This document shows, one piece after another, positions 1 to 9,225 of a stretch of 64,000 nt of DNA (position 1 is its first letter; each line of letters begins with the position of its first letter). The notes under the pieces were generated by a model, which did not search any database, had not been told where the DNA came from, and worked only from the letters and a program-made list of their open reading frames with translations. This DNA comes from Bacteroidales bacterium. Lineage in GTDB: Bacteria; Bacteroidota; Bacteroidia; Bacteroidales; UBA12077. The translations under genes and the position numbers were made by a program. The DNA lies in NCBI GenBank assembly GCA_013138975.1, contig WTBR01000191.1, positions 1 through 64,000 on the forward strand. The letters run 5' to 3'.

Positions 1-626
1 TTAATAATATACATGATGAACTTTATGATACTGACCATAATAATGAACTCGGTAGAATAGAAGATGAACTTAGCTCGAAGGAAATTACACTTGAAATAAA
101 ATTGAAGCCTAGTATATTAAGGATTGGCAAATGGGTTGCTGCTGCATCAATTATTTTATTAATGGGTTTAAGTGGTGGGAATATATATTTGAACAATCGG
201 GGTTCAATTGAAAACAGATTGTATGCGAGCTATTATGAACCCTATGCTCAAATGTCAGCACACCTTTTTAACAGTTCAAAATTATCGGAAGCAAAAAGAT
301 TGTATGGTAAAGGAGAGTATGCAACATCTTTATTATTACTTGATAATTTACCGGAAGTATTATTAGTTCAAAATGAGAAATACATTTATTCTGGAATGGC
401 TTTAATTGAACTAAACAGACATAAGGAAGCTATTGGAATGTTTACAAAATTGCATTCATCTGCCGGAAATGAAACCGATGTGCTTATTGGGTACTGGTAT
501 ACCGGACTTTGCTACTTGAAAATAGGGGATACAAAAAATGCTATTAAATATTTTAAAACCATTATTACCAATAATGGTTATAACTACGAACAAGCAAAAG
601 ATATATTAGAAAAATTAAGTCAGTGA
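1..626 (+). CDS. TPR-containing membrane protein, 5' end outside window
   Basis: The reading frame is open from base 3, so the gene starts upstream; a TTG near 102 is not needed as a start. The visible part begins with an acidic, Asn-rich cytosolic segment, followed by one membrane helix (around WVAAASIILLMG) and then about 130 residues of tetratricopeptide-like helices (for example ALIELNRHKEAIGMF and IGDTKNAIKYF). An inner-membrane protein with a periplasmic TPR domain is inferred. Such proteins in Bacteroidota often accompany sigma factor or CHAT/TPR genes, and a CHAT/TPR gene lies convergent next door. The specific function is not recognised. Confidence 0.75.
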   Translation, partial: NNIHDELYDTDHNNELGRIEDELSSKEITLEIKLKPSILRIGKWVAAASIILLMGLSGGNIYLNNRGSIENRLYASYYEPYAQMSAHLFNSSKLSEAKRLYGKGEYATSLLLLDNLPEVLLVQNEKYIYSGMALIELNRHKEAIGMFTKLHSSAGNETDVLIGYWYTGLCYLKIGDTKNAIKYFKTIITNNGYNYEQAKDILEKLSQ

Positions 627-793
627 GACTATGATTTCAGGAACGATAGTGAACTGAAATCATATAGTCGAACTGATCCCGAACTGACTTCACTGAGCTT
701 GTCTAAGTGTAGTCGAGGGATCTATTGGGTCATAACTTGCCTGACGACAGTTAGGTTCTCCGCCCCTCTGAGGGAAATTAAAAAAAATTATTT

Positions 794-827
794 ATACCTC
801 GTACGCTTGCGGCGAGGTATTTTATTT
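794..827 (+). terminator. Rho-independent terminator
   Basis: An 8-bp perfect stem ATACCTCG/CGAGGTAT with an 11-base loop is followed by TTTATTT and preceded by an A-rich run, so it could act in both directions. It lies about 170 bases after the TPR gene. Confidence 0.6.
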
Positions 828-846
828 AGACTCCTTTATAAGTTAA

Positions 847-1235
847 TTAGTGTCAGCAAGAAAACTACTCTTTTTTACTGTCTTTGTCAAGAAGACTTCA
901 AATACATTCCGATAGCTCCTAAAATCCGCAAGACCTAACAGGTTTTAATTGAGTAACAGGCAATTATATCGAATCAACATTCACTTATTAATCGAAACCT
1001 GTTAGGTCTGATTATTTGATAACCAACTTAATGTGAAAACACCTGCGGATATCAGGAGCTATCGGAATTCGAAGTATTGAAAATCAAGGAGTTCATATTT
1101 GTGAATGCTGTGTGCTGAGCCAGTCGAAGTAACTGTTTTCAAAACAAGAATAACGCAGAACCTAGCGAAGCTCACGAACACAAATTTATAAATATTAAAC
1201 TTGTGAGTAATTTGGAGTTTTCTTGCAAAGACTAA
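847..1235. mobile_element. MITE-like element copy A with imperfect inverted ends
   Basis: The left end TTAGTGTCAGCAAGAAAA and the reverse complement of the right end TTAGTCTTTGCAAGAAAA form an imperfect terminal inverted repeat. Two further copies lie at 28289-28446 and 35260-35512. The internal backbone matches copy B (ATAACGCAG / AGTAACGCAG and TTTTCTTGCAAAGAC), but here it is interrupted by a 157-bp nested element. No coding capacity is seen. The right end supplies the stop codon (TAG on the reverse strand) of the adjacent CHAT gene. Confidence 0.65.
909..1065. repeat. Nested 157-bp element with CCGATAGC ends, copy 1
   Basis: The outer 22-base arms form an imperfect inverted repeat (CCGATAGCTCC ... 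GGAGCTATCGG). An inner pair AGACCTAACAGGTTT / AAACCTGTTAGGTCT forms a second stem. The same element occurs in the opposite orientation at 35320-35477 with nearly identical length. It has no open reading frame of note. Confidence 0.7.
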
Positions 1236-3958
1236 TTATTCCGTTTTTTAATAGCTAAGATAGAAAGCGCAACAAGAATTGAAATAACAGCTATTGCTAT
1301 TACGCAAAGCTTTAAAATATACCCTTTGAACAATGCTTGTTGGTTTCCAATTACGACGATGCTTGCCCAGAATTTTGGGTGCGTGAAAGTTGGATTGTCG
1401 GTTTCTTCAAGGTATTTCAATTTTGCCAACCTTAACGCTTCGTCTTTTCTTTTACCCAAGATTAAATGTTTATAGAAGATGTTCATTTCAAATAATAAAG
1501 GTTGCACATAAGCAGCCCATAGCGAAGTTATAATAGAAGGATTGCCGGAAGCCATAAAACTACGACCCATGCTTAAAGTTCCTTCACCTTTGCTAATTGC
1601 TCCAGAACCTGAAAAACAGGATGCCAGCACAATTAAATCAGTGTTGATATTTAGCCTGTCAATCTCATAAGCATATAAATACCCATCATCTACGGTATCA
1701 TTTTTATACGAGAAAAACATTTTAGAATTTAATGGATTTATCGTATCTCCATATCCATAGGTGTATAAATGCAGTATCCCATAGTTTCCGATATGTTTTT
1801 TTAAGGCTTGTTCCGTTGCTTTCTCTTTTACAAATATTTTGCTCCTGAATAGTCGTGATATTGTTCTTAGGTTCTTTGAAAGTTCCGGCAAATAGTTCAA
1901 CGAATCCCGATAGTCTTTATAATCCGGCGCAAATCCAAGAAAATTCGGGTTGTATTCTTTGTTTCGTTTTATCGAATTTACAAAAAGTGTTGCAGAATGC
2001 GCATAAGCAATTGGGTATCTTTTTATAAGGTAAGGAACGGTGCTGTAATCGGGATAAACTTTCCCTTGATAGGGTTCTGTTACCAATGCTTCAAAAGCGA
2101 TTTGTGATAATTCGCTGTTCGGGGCAATCAACAGATTTCTACCCTTCAGATACGAACTTATCGGCTCAATTAAAACCTTGTAAAGTTTATAGGCCGATTC
2201 CCTATACGTTTTGTAAGACAATAAGTATTCGCTGTGTAAAAATTCAGTGTAATACTTCAGGCTTTGGTGGAACAGGCTGTCGATGGGTACATACCTAAGT
2301 TCAAATTGATTGTTGGTAACGATAAATGCGAACAATTTTCTTTCTGTAAATTCATAACTTATAAAGATCTCTTCTTCAGAAAGAGCAGATTGGAGTTCGC
2401 CAATCTCAACAACTTTATTTTCGTACTTGCGTTTATAATATTTCGGATAATTTTGTTCAAGCTCCTTAATCGTTTTTTCTTGTGATTGTGTTAACTGGAA
2501 AAGTTTTTCTTTTAATTCATTTTGTTTTAAACCATCAGAATTAACAAGCTTGTTTTCGTTTTCTATCTGTAATCTGGTAAATCCAATTTGTTCTTTTATT
2601 CCTTGTATATGATTTTGTACACTATCGGGAATGGATGCAATATTTCTAGCTGATTCTTCATTAATAGATTCCCTTAAAATGGCATATTTACTACGTTCAG
2701 AATATTTAAAAGCAACATGAATATAATCGCTATTCTCGGTAATATTTAATAGTTCGTAAGCAATTTTGATAATCGACATATAGGTTTCATATTCCTTTTC
2801 TGCCAATACCAGTTTCGAATCTTCGTATAAATACCCCATCCTGAGCTGTTCTATAAAACTAACCGTAAGTTCAAGAGTAGAAAGGGCTGCTTTAAGGTTT
2901 GTTTCCTTGTTTTCCTGATCTGCAAGTTTCAACAATGCGTGAGCTTTGCGTTTTAATATTTCCAATAGTTCAATATCGGGTACAGCATCTAAAGAGGGGT
3001 TCTTATATAAGGAACGATCATTGAACTCAGGGATTTTAGAAACAATTGATTGCTGACAACACTCAAGTGCCTGTTTGTAATTTCCTATAGAAAAATACAT
3101 ATCGCTTATAAATTTGTGATAATCGGCTGTATAGGGGTGCTTTTCTCCAACGGTAGCTAATAATTTGTTGTAAACCTTACTGAAAATTGGAGCTGCTTTT
3201 GTCAATTCTCCAATTTTGGCGTAAAAATTTGCTAGATATAAGTACGATAATGTGGTTTTGGTATGCTTTTTACCGTAAATTTTTAAATTTATATCTACTG
3301 CTTTGGTTAAATAATATTCCGCCAATTCGAGGCTGTCTAATCTTTTATACGCAAATCCACAGTTGTAATAGGTAATAGCAATGTCATTTAAGTTATTTTG
3401 TTCTGCAATTTGTATGCCTTTTAAAAATTTATCCTTGGCAGCTTGGTAATTATGTAGTTTATTATATGCATATCCTTGATTGTTGTAGTTTTCTACAATC
3501 TTAGAATCTTTGTTTTCCTTTTTACTTTTCTGTAAAACCGCAAGTGAATTTTCATAAAAATCTATTGCTTTTAAATAATCCCCCTGTGAGGAATAAACAT
3601 TAGCAATATTATCATAAATGAGAGAACTGTAATACTTGTCAGATGTGTTTTGGAGTGCTTTTGTATAATATTCAATGGCTTGCTGTAAGTTGTCTTGTAT
3701 CATATATGCATTACCCAGCCTATTGTAAACTTTGACATATTCAGGATGGATATCCGTATTTGTAGATTCTTTAAGTGTAATAATTTGTTTTAAAGCCTCA
3801 ATTGCAAGAGAATATTTACCTGTATTATTAAAATACTTTGCATTATCATATAAGTCTTTTATTCCGGAATTATCATCATTGTTTTGTGCGTAGCTTTTCG
3901 TAAATCCACTTAAAAGGATTAAAGCAATAATTCTGATAAACAATAACTTATAAGGCAT
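1232..3958 (-). CDS. CHAT-domain TPR protein, probably catalytically altered
   Basis: A signal peptide (residues 1-25, ending in SYAQ) is followed by about ten TPR units (about 30-420), a coiled region (about 440-520), a CHAT caspase-like domain (about 550-880) and a C-terminal membrane helix (about 882-903). It is therefore an envelope protein with the CHAT domain probably in the periplasm. The catalytic Cys is present (LASCFSGSG, about C781). The His motif, normally ATHG, reads YTYG (Tyr about 734), and the usual WxVxD reads WAAYV. His to Tyr needs only CAT to TAT. It is either an inactive scaffold or a pseudoenzyme. The gene is convergent with the upstream TPR gene. Confidence 0.85.
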   Translation of the reverse strand: MPYKLLFIRIIALILLSGFTKSYAQNNDDNSGIKDLYDNAKYFNNTGKYSLAIEALKQIITLKESTNTDIHPEYVKVYNRLGNAYMIQDNLQQAIEYYTKALQNTSDKYYSSLIYDNIANVYSSQGDYLKAIDFYENSLAVLQKSKKENKDSKIVENYNNQGYAYNKLHNYQAAKDKFLKGIQIAEQNNLNDIAITYYNCGFAYKRLDSLELAEYYLTKAVDINLKIYGKKHTKTTLSYLYLANFYAKIGELTKAAPIFSKVYNKLLATVGEKHPYTADYHKFISDMYFSIGNYKQALECCQQSIVSKIPEFNDRSLYKNPSLDAVPDIELLEILKRKAHALLKLADQENKETNLKAALSTLELTVSFIEQLRMGYLYEDSKLVLAEKEYETYMSIIKIAYELLNITENSDYIHVAFKYSERSKYAILRESINEESARNIASIPDSVQNHIQGIKEQIGFTRLQIENENKLVNSDGLKQNELKEKLFQLTQSQEKTIKELEQNYPKYYKRKYENKVVEIGELQSALSEEEIFISYEFTERKLFAFIVTNNQFELRYVPIDSLFHQSLKYYTEFLHSEYLLSYKTYRESAYKLYKVLIEPISSYLKGRNLLIAPNSELSQIAFEALVTEPYQGKVYPDYSTVPYLIKRYPIAYAHSATLFVNSIKRNKEYNPNFLGFAPDYKDYRDSLNYLPELSKNLRTISRLFRSKIFVKEKATEQALKKHIGNYGILHLYTYGYGDTINPLNSKMFFSYKNDTVDDGYLYAYEIDRLNINTDLIVLASCFSGSGAISKGEGTLSMGRSFMASGNPSIITSLWAAYVQPLLFEMNIFYKHLILGKRKDEALRLAKLKYLEETDNPTFTHPKFWASIVVIGNQQALFKGYILKLCVIAIAVISILVALSILAIKKRNN

Positions 3959-4012
3959 ATTATAATAATCTTATATTTGGGTTTTATTAATTTTTAACTA
4001 AAACTCTAAAGT

Positions 4013-4177
4013 ATGAAAACAAAAAAAGAATTTCAAGAAAACAAAAGTATTAAAAATTTACAATCTAAAAGTTTTAAAAATGTAATTGGTTTTAAAATTC
4101 TACAGAATGGAGAATTGATGCAAATAAAGGGAGGTTATGAAGTTCCTGGTGAACTAATACCACATGATTTAGATTAA
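4013..4177 (+). CDS. Double-glycine leader peptide (secreted peptide/RiPP-type precursor)
   Basis: A 54-residue peptide with a basic N-terminus, then FKILQNGELMQIKGG (residues 27-41) followed by the short acidic tail YEVPGELIPHDLD. The L..GELMQIKGG pattern matches Bacteroidota GG-leader precursors processed by C39-peptidase ABC exporters; the predicted core is 13 residues. It is too short for routine gene calling. Decayed relatives follow at 4251, 4537, 4951, 9702 and 9867, so this appears to be the last intact member of an expanded family here. No modifying enzyme or C39 exporter is in the window; an FtsX-like permease lies 1.1 kb downstream. Confidence 0.6.
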   Translation: MKTKKEFQENKSIKNLQSKSFKNVIGFKILQNGELMQIKGGYEVPGELIPHDLD

Positions 4178-4250
4178 AAATATTATCCTTTTACAGGATA
4201 TTAAAAAGGGTAATTTTATTAATATTAAGTTTAAACTAAACTGAAAATTT

Positions 4251-4333
4251 GTGAAAACAAAAGTTCTAACGTTTTAAAGAAAGATGAACTTATTCAAATT
4301 TAAGGTGATATTGATGATGGTGATTTCGATTAA
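4251..4333 (+). pseudogene. Decayed GG-leader precursor, copy 2
   Basis: It starts GTG AAA ACA AAA (MKTK-like), shifts frame, then reads VLKKDELIQI, a stop, GDIDDGDFD and a final stop. The internal TAA sits where Lys of QIKG is expected, a single A-to-T change. It is followed by the conserved terminator cassette. Confidence 0.5.
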
Positions 4334-4421
4334 GAAAAACGCTTAAATTTATTAAGTAAACACCTGTTAAATACTCTAATGTATTTACCCTCTTTTTTAT
4401 CAATAACATCTGATAAAAAAT

Positions 4422-4455
4422 ACTCCTGATAGTTTAATATTATCAGGAGTTTTTT
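4422..4455 (+). terminator. Terminator, cassette copy 1
   Basis: Perfect 10-bp stem ACTCCTGATA/TATCAGGAGT with a 9-base loop, followed by TTTTT. Confidence 0.8.
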
Positions 4456-4536
4456 AATATATATCAGACCTTAAGGTTTTAAAAACCTTAAGGTCTGGAT
4501 TTCTACACTTTCCTGCATCTATTAAAAATGCAGTTT

Positions 4537-4586
4537 TTGAAAACAGAAATTCTAAGGTTTTAAAGAAAGATGAACTTATTCAAATG
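4537..4586 (+). pseudogene. Truncated GG-leader precursor, copy 3
   Basis: It matches the start and the KDELIQ region of the family (AAGAAAGATGAACTTATTCA), with a frameshift after the first codons. After CAAAT the sequence changes abruptly to a REP-like hairpin in place of the expected GG and core codons. Confidence 0.45.
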
Positions 4587-4713
4587 TCGCCCGACCGCTT
4601 AAAGAGGCTAGGCGAATAAGAAAATAAAAAACCTCTTCAAATTAACTTGTTGTAGCTATTAATAATGAATAATTTTCGTTTTGCCCTAACCCTGAAGGGA
4701 ATCGAAAATTATT
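4587..4713. repeat. Two-hairpin REP-like unit, copy 1
   Basis: Hairpin 1 (4587-4615) has TCGCC ... GGCGA ends with an inner CCGCTT/AAGAGG stem. Hairpin 2 (4668-4713) has arms AATAATTTTCG/CGAAAATTATT plus GCCCT/AAGGG. The same pair occurs at 5001-5110 and 59937-60021, 55 kb away. This is compatible with repeats mobilised by a REP-associated transposase, of which a remnant lies at 9226. Confidence 0.7.
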
Positions 4714-4819
4714 TGTGTAAAAATTAAAGGTGGTTTTGATTAAGAAAAACACTTAAATACCTGTTTAAACACTCTAATGTATTTACCCTCTTTTTTATCA
4801 ATAACATCTGATAAAAAGC

Positions 4820-4857
4820 ACTCTTGATAGTTTAATATTATCGGGAGTTTTTTTTTA
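4820..4857 (+). terminator. Terminator, cassette copy 2
   Basis: Stem ACTCTTGATA/TATCGGGAGT, with two G-T pairs relative to copy 1, followed by nine T residues. Confidence 0.75.
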
Positions 4858-4950
4858 TTGTTAACCCTTGTTAATTACCAGACCTTAAGGTTTATAAAAC
4901 CTTAAGGTCTGGATTTCTATACTTTCCTGCATCTATTAAAAATGCAGTTT

Positions 4951-5000
4951 TTGAAAACGAAAATTCTAAGGTTTTAAAGAAAGATGAACTTATTCAAATG
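4951..5000 (+). pseudogene. Truncated GG-leader precursor, copy 4
   Basis: Duplicate of the 4537 fragment: TTG AAA AC at the start, then the KKDELIQ codons, then a switch to the REP-like hairpin at the same position. Confidence 0.45.
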
Positions 5001-5110
5001 TCGCCTGACCGCTTGAAGCGGCTAGGCGAATAAGAAACCTCTTCAAATTAAAGGCATTAATAATGAATAATTTTCGTTTTGCCCTGTCCAAAAGGGAATC
5101 GAAAATTATT
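5001..5110. repeat. Two-hairpin REP-like unit, copy 2
   Basis: Hairpin 1 (5001-5029) is TCGCCTGACCGCTTGAAGC... closing with GGCGA. Hairpin 2 (5066-5110) has arms AATAATTTTCG/CGAAAATTATT. It is part of the tandem cassette duplication. A further half-hairpin (CCGCTTCAAGCGGC) follows at about 5132. Confidence 0.7.
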
Positions 5111-5313
5111 TGTAAGGCATTCCCCCAACCGCTTCAAGCGGCTTGTATTAAGTTAAGCTTTAAATATCGGTTCGACCTGTCAGAGTCTGGTGCTTATACA
5201 AGTTATATGAAATTACTGTGTGTTTTTTAACATAAAACTTTAAACAGGCGCTTCAATTGTAAGAATAAATTCTTTTTATCTTTAAAAATTCTAAAAATGA
5301 AAATTTAATAATA

Positions 5314-7629
5314 ATGGTTTTAAGTGCAAGTGTTTGTGTTCTATCTATTAAACTCACTCTAAGAAATATATTTAAAAAATTTGATTTATTCTTGATTAAT
5401 AGTATTTCAATTACAATCGGATTTGCTTTTATCATTAGTATTCTTAGTTATATAAACGAAGAGCTTTCGACGGATACGCAGCACTTAAACTATAATTCAA
5501 TATATAGGTTAGATGATTTGGAATATTCATCTTCGCCCGGTCTTTTTAAAAATCTAATTGATTCCAGATTCCAAAATCATATTCCGGTAGCAAGATTGTG
5601 CTTAGGACATTCTTCTCCGGTAATAAAATACAAAAATGAAGCGATTCGATTAAATAATTTGGCCTTTGCTGACAAAGAAATTTTTGACATTTTTTCCTTT
5701 GACCTAATTAAAGGGGACAAAAGCAGTATTTTTAATGACCAATTTTCAATTGTATTAACGGAGAGTTTTGCTAAAAAACTTTTTGGCAATATAGAACCTG
5801 TTGGTGAAATCATAAAAATAAATAATAATTATGATTTTGTTGTTACAGGAATAATAGAGGATATGCCGGATAATTCTTCGTTTAATTTTAGTGCTCTTGC
5901 AAATCTGGAATGTGTAAAAAAGATGTGGAATGGATTTGATTTAGAAAATGATTATTCTAGTTGGGAATTCTTAACCTATTTAAAGATTGCAGATAATGAG
6001 AAGATTGATTTTTATCAAAAAGAAGTAAACAATGCTATTAATGACTTTTTAGATTCTAAAGAAGAAGAACATGTCGATTTTAAATTATACCCTCTAAAAA
6101 AGATTTATTTTAATACTCAGCTTAAATTTGATTTTAGTAGACATCAGGATAAGTCAAAATTACTTATTTTATTTATATCTGTATTGTTAATATTCTTAAT
6201 TGTGATATTCAATTATAGAAATTATGTAAGTACACAAATAAATAGTAATTTAAAGAATATTTCAATTATAGAGATATTTACTTCAAATAGATTTTTTGTG
6301 TACTCTATTTATTTATTTCAATCTGTCATTTTTCTAATATTTGCAATAATATTTTCGGTCCCGTTTATTAAATATCTGAAATCTTTCTTTTTTGATGGTT
6401 TTAGTGTAATTGAAACAGATTTCTTAATTTATTTCTTAACTATTTTATTAATATTCTTATTTATTAATATTCTTACTATACATATTGTTTCAAGGGAAAG
6501 GTTATCATATAGATTTAAAAAAATCCTGAATAACTCTAAATATAAAAGATTAAATATTCCTTTAATATTCCAATTAGTTGTTACAATTACAATGATTACA
6601 TCAGCCATGTTTATTAAACTGCAAACAAATTTTCTTGCTGAAAAGGATCTTGGTTTTGCACCTGAAAATACCATTTCAATAAATATGAATAGTAATATAT
6701 ATAGTCATTATAATGCATTTATGGATGATTTGGAAAAAATTCCCGGATTAGAAAAAATTTCAACTGTACAATCACTTCCGGGAGAATCAATGATGATAAT
6801 AAATGAGGAATTGGAGGGGAATTCACAACATTTTTATGTTAATAAAGCGAATGAAAATTATATTGATTTATTTGAAATAGAAATAAAAGAAGGAAGGTTC
6901 TTTGATAAAAACTTAAAGAATGAAAAAGAGAATTGTGTTATTAATGAAGCAGCTGCAAAGCAGATAAACTTCAATTTGTCAGAAGATATAAAAATAAGAG
7001 ATTGTAATGTAATTGGCATAATGAAAAATTTCCATTTTAGATCCCTTCATCATGAGATTGAACCTTTGGTTATATTTTATAAAGAAATAAACCCAAAAAT
7101 CTTAATAAAATTTAATAATATTTCTAGTGGTACAATTCAAGATGTTGAGTCTGTATGGGAAAGGTATAATCCCAACATGCCATTTGAGTACGAGTCAATA
7201 GAAAATGTAATAAATCACCAGTATAGATCTGAGAAAAGATTGGATAAAATAATTACTGCGTTTGGATTATTTGTATTGATCTTTTCGGTATTGGGTTTAA
7301 TTAATTTGCTTAATAATATTATAAGTGCAAGAAAGAAAGAATTTGTTATTAAAAGGATTTTGGGATTACAAAGCCAACAATTATTTTATCAATTTAGCAT
7401 TGAGTATATAAAGTATGTGACTATATCATTCGTAATATCCTCATTTATTACATATTTTTTAATGGATAGTTGGCTAAGAGAGTTTACTTATAAGATTGAT
7501 TTGAGTATTTCAATTTTTATTATCTCATTTATTATCTCAATTCTTAGTGTTCTTTTAGCTTGTATTTATGCATTTTTGAAATTTGATAAAAAGAAAGCAT
7601 TCAGTAATTTATTAAATATTAACAATTAA
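5314..7629 (+). CDS. FtsX/MacB-type ABC transporter permease
   Basis: 771 residues with the usual layout: a membrane helix near residues 26-46, a periplasmic MacB-core-like domain (about 50-285), a helix pair (about 288-385), a second periplasmic segment (about 420-640) and three C-terminal helices in the FtsX domain (about 655-760, including FGLFVLIFSVLGLINLL and ARKKEFVIKRILG). It resembles Bacteroidota permeases of the MacB/LolE superfamily. No ATPase, HlyD or TolC gene is adjacent, so it must pair with a component encoded elsewhere. The ATG at 5314 is chosen because the ATG at 5296 reaches a stop after a few codons. Export of the nearby GG peptide is possible but unproven. Confidence 0.85.
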   Translation: MVLSASVCVLSIKLTLRNIFKKFDLFLINSISITIGFAFIISILSYINEELSTDTQHLNYNSIYRLDDLEYSSSPGLFKNLIDSRFQNHIPVARLCLGHSSPVIKYKNEAIRLNNLAFADKEIFDIFSFDLIKGDKSSIFNDQFSIVLTESFAKKLFGNIEPVGEIIKINNNYDFVVTGIIEDMPDNSSFNFSALANLECVKKMWNGFDLENDYSSWEFLTYLKIADNEKIDFYQKEVNNAINDFLDSKEEEHVDFKLYPLKKIYFNTQLKFDFSRHQDKSKLLILFISVLLIFLIVIFNYRNYVSTQINSNLKNISIIEIFTSNRFFVYSIYLFQSVIFLIFAIIFSVPFIKYLKSFFFDGFSVIETDFLIYFLTILLIFLFINILTIHIVSRERLSYRFKKILNNSKYKRLNIPLIFQLVVTITMITSAMFIKLQTNFLAEKDLGFAPENTISINMNSNIYSHYNAFMDDLEKIPGLEKISTVQSLPGESMMIINEELEGNSQHFYVNKANENYIDLFEIEIKEGRFFDKNLKNEKENCVINEAAAKQINFNLSEDIKIRDCNVIGIMKNFHFRSLHHEIEPLVIFYKEINPKILIKFNNISSGTIQDVESVWERYNPNMPFEYESIENVINHQYRSEKRLDKIITAFGLFVLIFSVLGLINLLNNIISARKKEFVIKRILGLQSQQLFYQFSIEYIKYVTISFVISSFITYFLMDSWLREFTYKIDLSISIFIISFIISILSVLLACIYAFLKFDKKKAFSNLLNINN

Positions 7630-7788
7630 AATTTGTTTAATTGGTATAATTTAAATTAATGATTACGAATTAAAATGGATTTTAGTGTCACTATTCTAAC
7701 AATTGTCCTAGGGGGTATTCTAAAGTAGGATGTGAGGGGGAATAAGTTCCGTTTAAATAAATTCACCACAAACTAAACTAATATAATT

Positions 7789-8565
7789 ATGAGAAATGTA
7801 AAGTATCTATTTTTTACAATCTATTTTTTATTAATAGTCAATCAGATGAAAGCGCAGGAATATATTTGTGGTAAAACACAAGCAGATCAGATTATTATTA
7901 AAGATCTTATAGGAGGTATACGTATCGAAGGTAGTGAGGAATCGGAGTTAATCATTAAGGTTGTTAATTTTGACGAATCTACGAGTATAAAAGCATTAGA
8001 TTATAAAAGAAAAAAAAACAATACAAATATAGGATTACAAGTAGTAATTAAAAATGATATTATCGAAATAGTTGGGGCTAGTGAAGAGAGTGAAAATACT
8101 TGGTATTTGTTTAAAGTGCCGAATAATATGAAGCTTAAAATTAATTATGATCATCCATTTACAAGGGATAAAATAGAAGTAAAAGATTTTAATAAAAAAA
8201 TAGAAATATCATCTTTAAATCATGAATTAGTATTAAGTAATGTTTCAGGTCCCTTATTGTTAACTGCGGTAAATGGAGGAATAAAAGTTGATTTTAAAAA
8301 TTTAAATCAAAATACAGAAAGTAAAATTGTAGCTGTAAATAACAATTTGGAAATTCATTTGCCAGATGATACTCCTGCAAATTTAATAATGGAAAGTAAA
8401 AATGGAAGAATATACACGAATTTTGATATCGATTTTAATGAAAAAGGAAAAGACGATCTAAGATTTATTGGAGGAGCAGAACATATTTATAAAGAATTAA
8501 ATAATGGTGGGTCAAAATTAAGATTAGAAGCGGTAAATGGGAATATATATTTACGAAGTAAATAA
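7789..8565 (+). CDS. Exported DUF4097-like putative adhesin
   Basis: A signal peptide (residues 1-22, ending in MKAQ) is followed by about 235 residues rich in short beta strands with repeated GGIRIEG, NGGIKVDF, NNNLEIHL, NGRIYTNF and NGNIYLRS turns. This repeated 'xNGxI' rhythm is typical of DUF4097/head GIN-type beta-helical proteins in Bacteroidota. It is predicted to be periplasmic or surface-exposed. It lies 160 bases after the permease gene on the same strand and may be co-transcribed, though the gap is large. Ligand and role are unknown. Confidence 0.7.
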   Translation: MRNVKYLFFTIYFLLIVNQMKAQEYICGKTQADQIIIKDLIGGIRIEGSEESELIIKVVNFDESTSIKALDYKRKKNNTNIGLQVVIKNDIIEIVGASEESENTWYLFKVPNNMKLKINYDHPFTRDKIEVKDFNKKIEISSLNHELVLSNVSGPLLLTAVNGGIKVDFKNLNQNTESKIVAVNNNLEIHLPDDTPANLIMESKNGRIYTNFDIDFNEKGKDDLRFIGGAEHIYKELNNGGSKLRLEAVNGNIYLRSK

Positions 8566-8611
8566 TATTTTTAATGTTACTATTAATTAAATATAGAGAG
8601 CAGTTTAATTA

Positions 8612-8782
8612 ATGTTATTAACAAAAAAAAGAAAAATTATCTTAGATGAAGGAATGGTATTAAAAATTGGATTCTCAATAGAGAGTGAATATGAGCCTAA
8701 TATGGTAAAAGTAACTAACGATCTTCAATGTACATGTTCTAATAATTGTTATGGTGGAAACTGTTCTGACACTTGTGGATAA
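8612..8782 (+). CDS. Small cysteine-rich C-terminal peptide, possible RiPP-like precursor
   Basis: A 56-residue product. Residues 1-39 are a charged, leader-like segment without a signal peptide, and residues 40-56 read CTCSNNCYGGNCSDTCG, with five Cys in 17 residues. Such a layout resembles a precursor whose C-terminal core carries thioether or disulfide bridges. It begins 46 bases after the DUF4097-like gene on the same strand. No radical SAM or lanthionine enzyme is nearby, so the modification idea is inference only. It may instead be a decayed or metal-binding peptide. Confidence 0.45.
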   Translation: MLLTKKRKIILDEGMVLKIGFSIESEYEPNMVKVTNDLQCTCSNNCYGGNCSDTCG

Positions 8783-9225
8783 TAAAATTGACCTTAATTT
8801 TAGAAAAGGAGAGTTATATTAACAATTCAATTTTAAATTAAAAGGGTGTTTTTTAACAAAATCACCCCTGTTCGCCTGAGGTTGCAAAGGAAGATAAATA
8901 AACATACAAAGCAGTTCGGCTTAGGCTTTTGCCTAAGTCGGTTTGTTTTTTGGTAGCTTTTATCTACCATTTTATCCGGAAACTAAAAGAAACAAGAGTG
9001 TTTGGACACATGAAAACCCTACAGAACCTATATTTAGTGTTTGTCCATAAAGTCCGACTTCTTCGTTACGCTCGTTTAAAAAATCAGTTACTTCGACAGG
9101 CTCAGCACATCGCATTTACAAAAGTAAACTCCCAATTCTAGGACTTCACAAGCCTTGAATTCGAACTTTCTGAACCAAACACCCAACTTTATGGACAGAC
9201 TTTATTTAGTCAGAAATTTATATAG

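Larger units (their letters stand above)
4321..5127. repeat. Tandem duplication of a ~400-bp precursor/terminator cassette
   Basis: Two direct units (about 4321-4733 and 4734-5127) share the same order: GATTAAGAAAAAC, ACTCTAATGTATTTACCCTC, a terminator hairpin, a palindrome with arms AGACCTTAAGGT (4465-4497 and 4878-4912), a CTGCAT/ATGCAG hairpin, a broken precursor start, and two REP-like hairpins. The first part of the cassette recurs near 9428-9553. Each unit looks like a peptide gene with its own terminator that has decayed. Confidence 0.7.

Noticed and set aside
699..938. Forward reading frame of 79 codons
   Set aside because: It runs through a terminator hairpin and into the MITE-like element; composition is Arg/Leu/Tyr-rich without protein character.
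8929..9141. Forward reading frame of 70 codons
   Set aside because: It overlaps the CTTCGACAGGCTCAG dispersed repeat and GCTTAGGC hairpin; no family resemblance.
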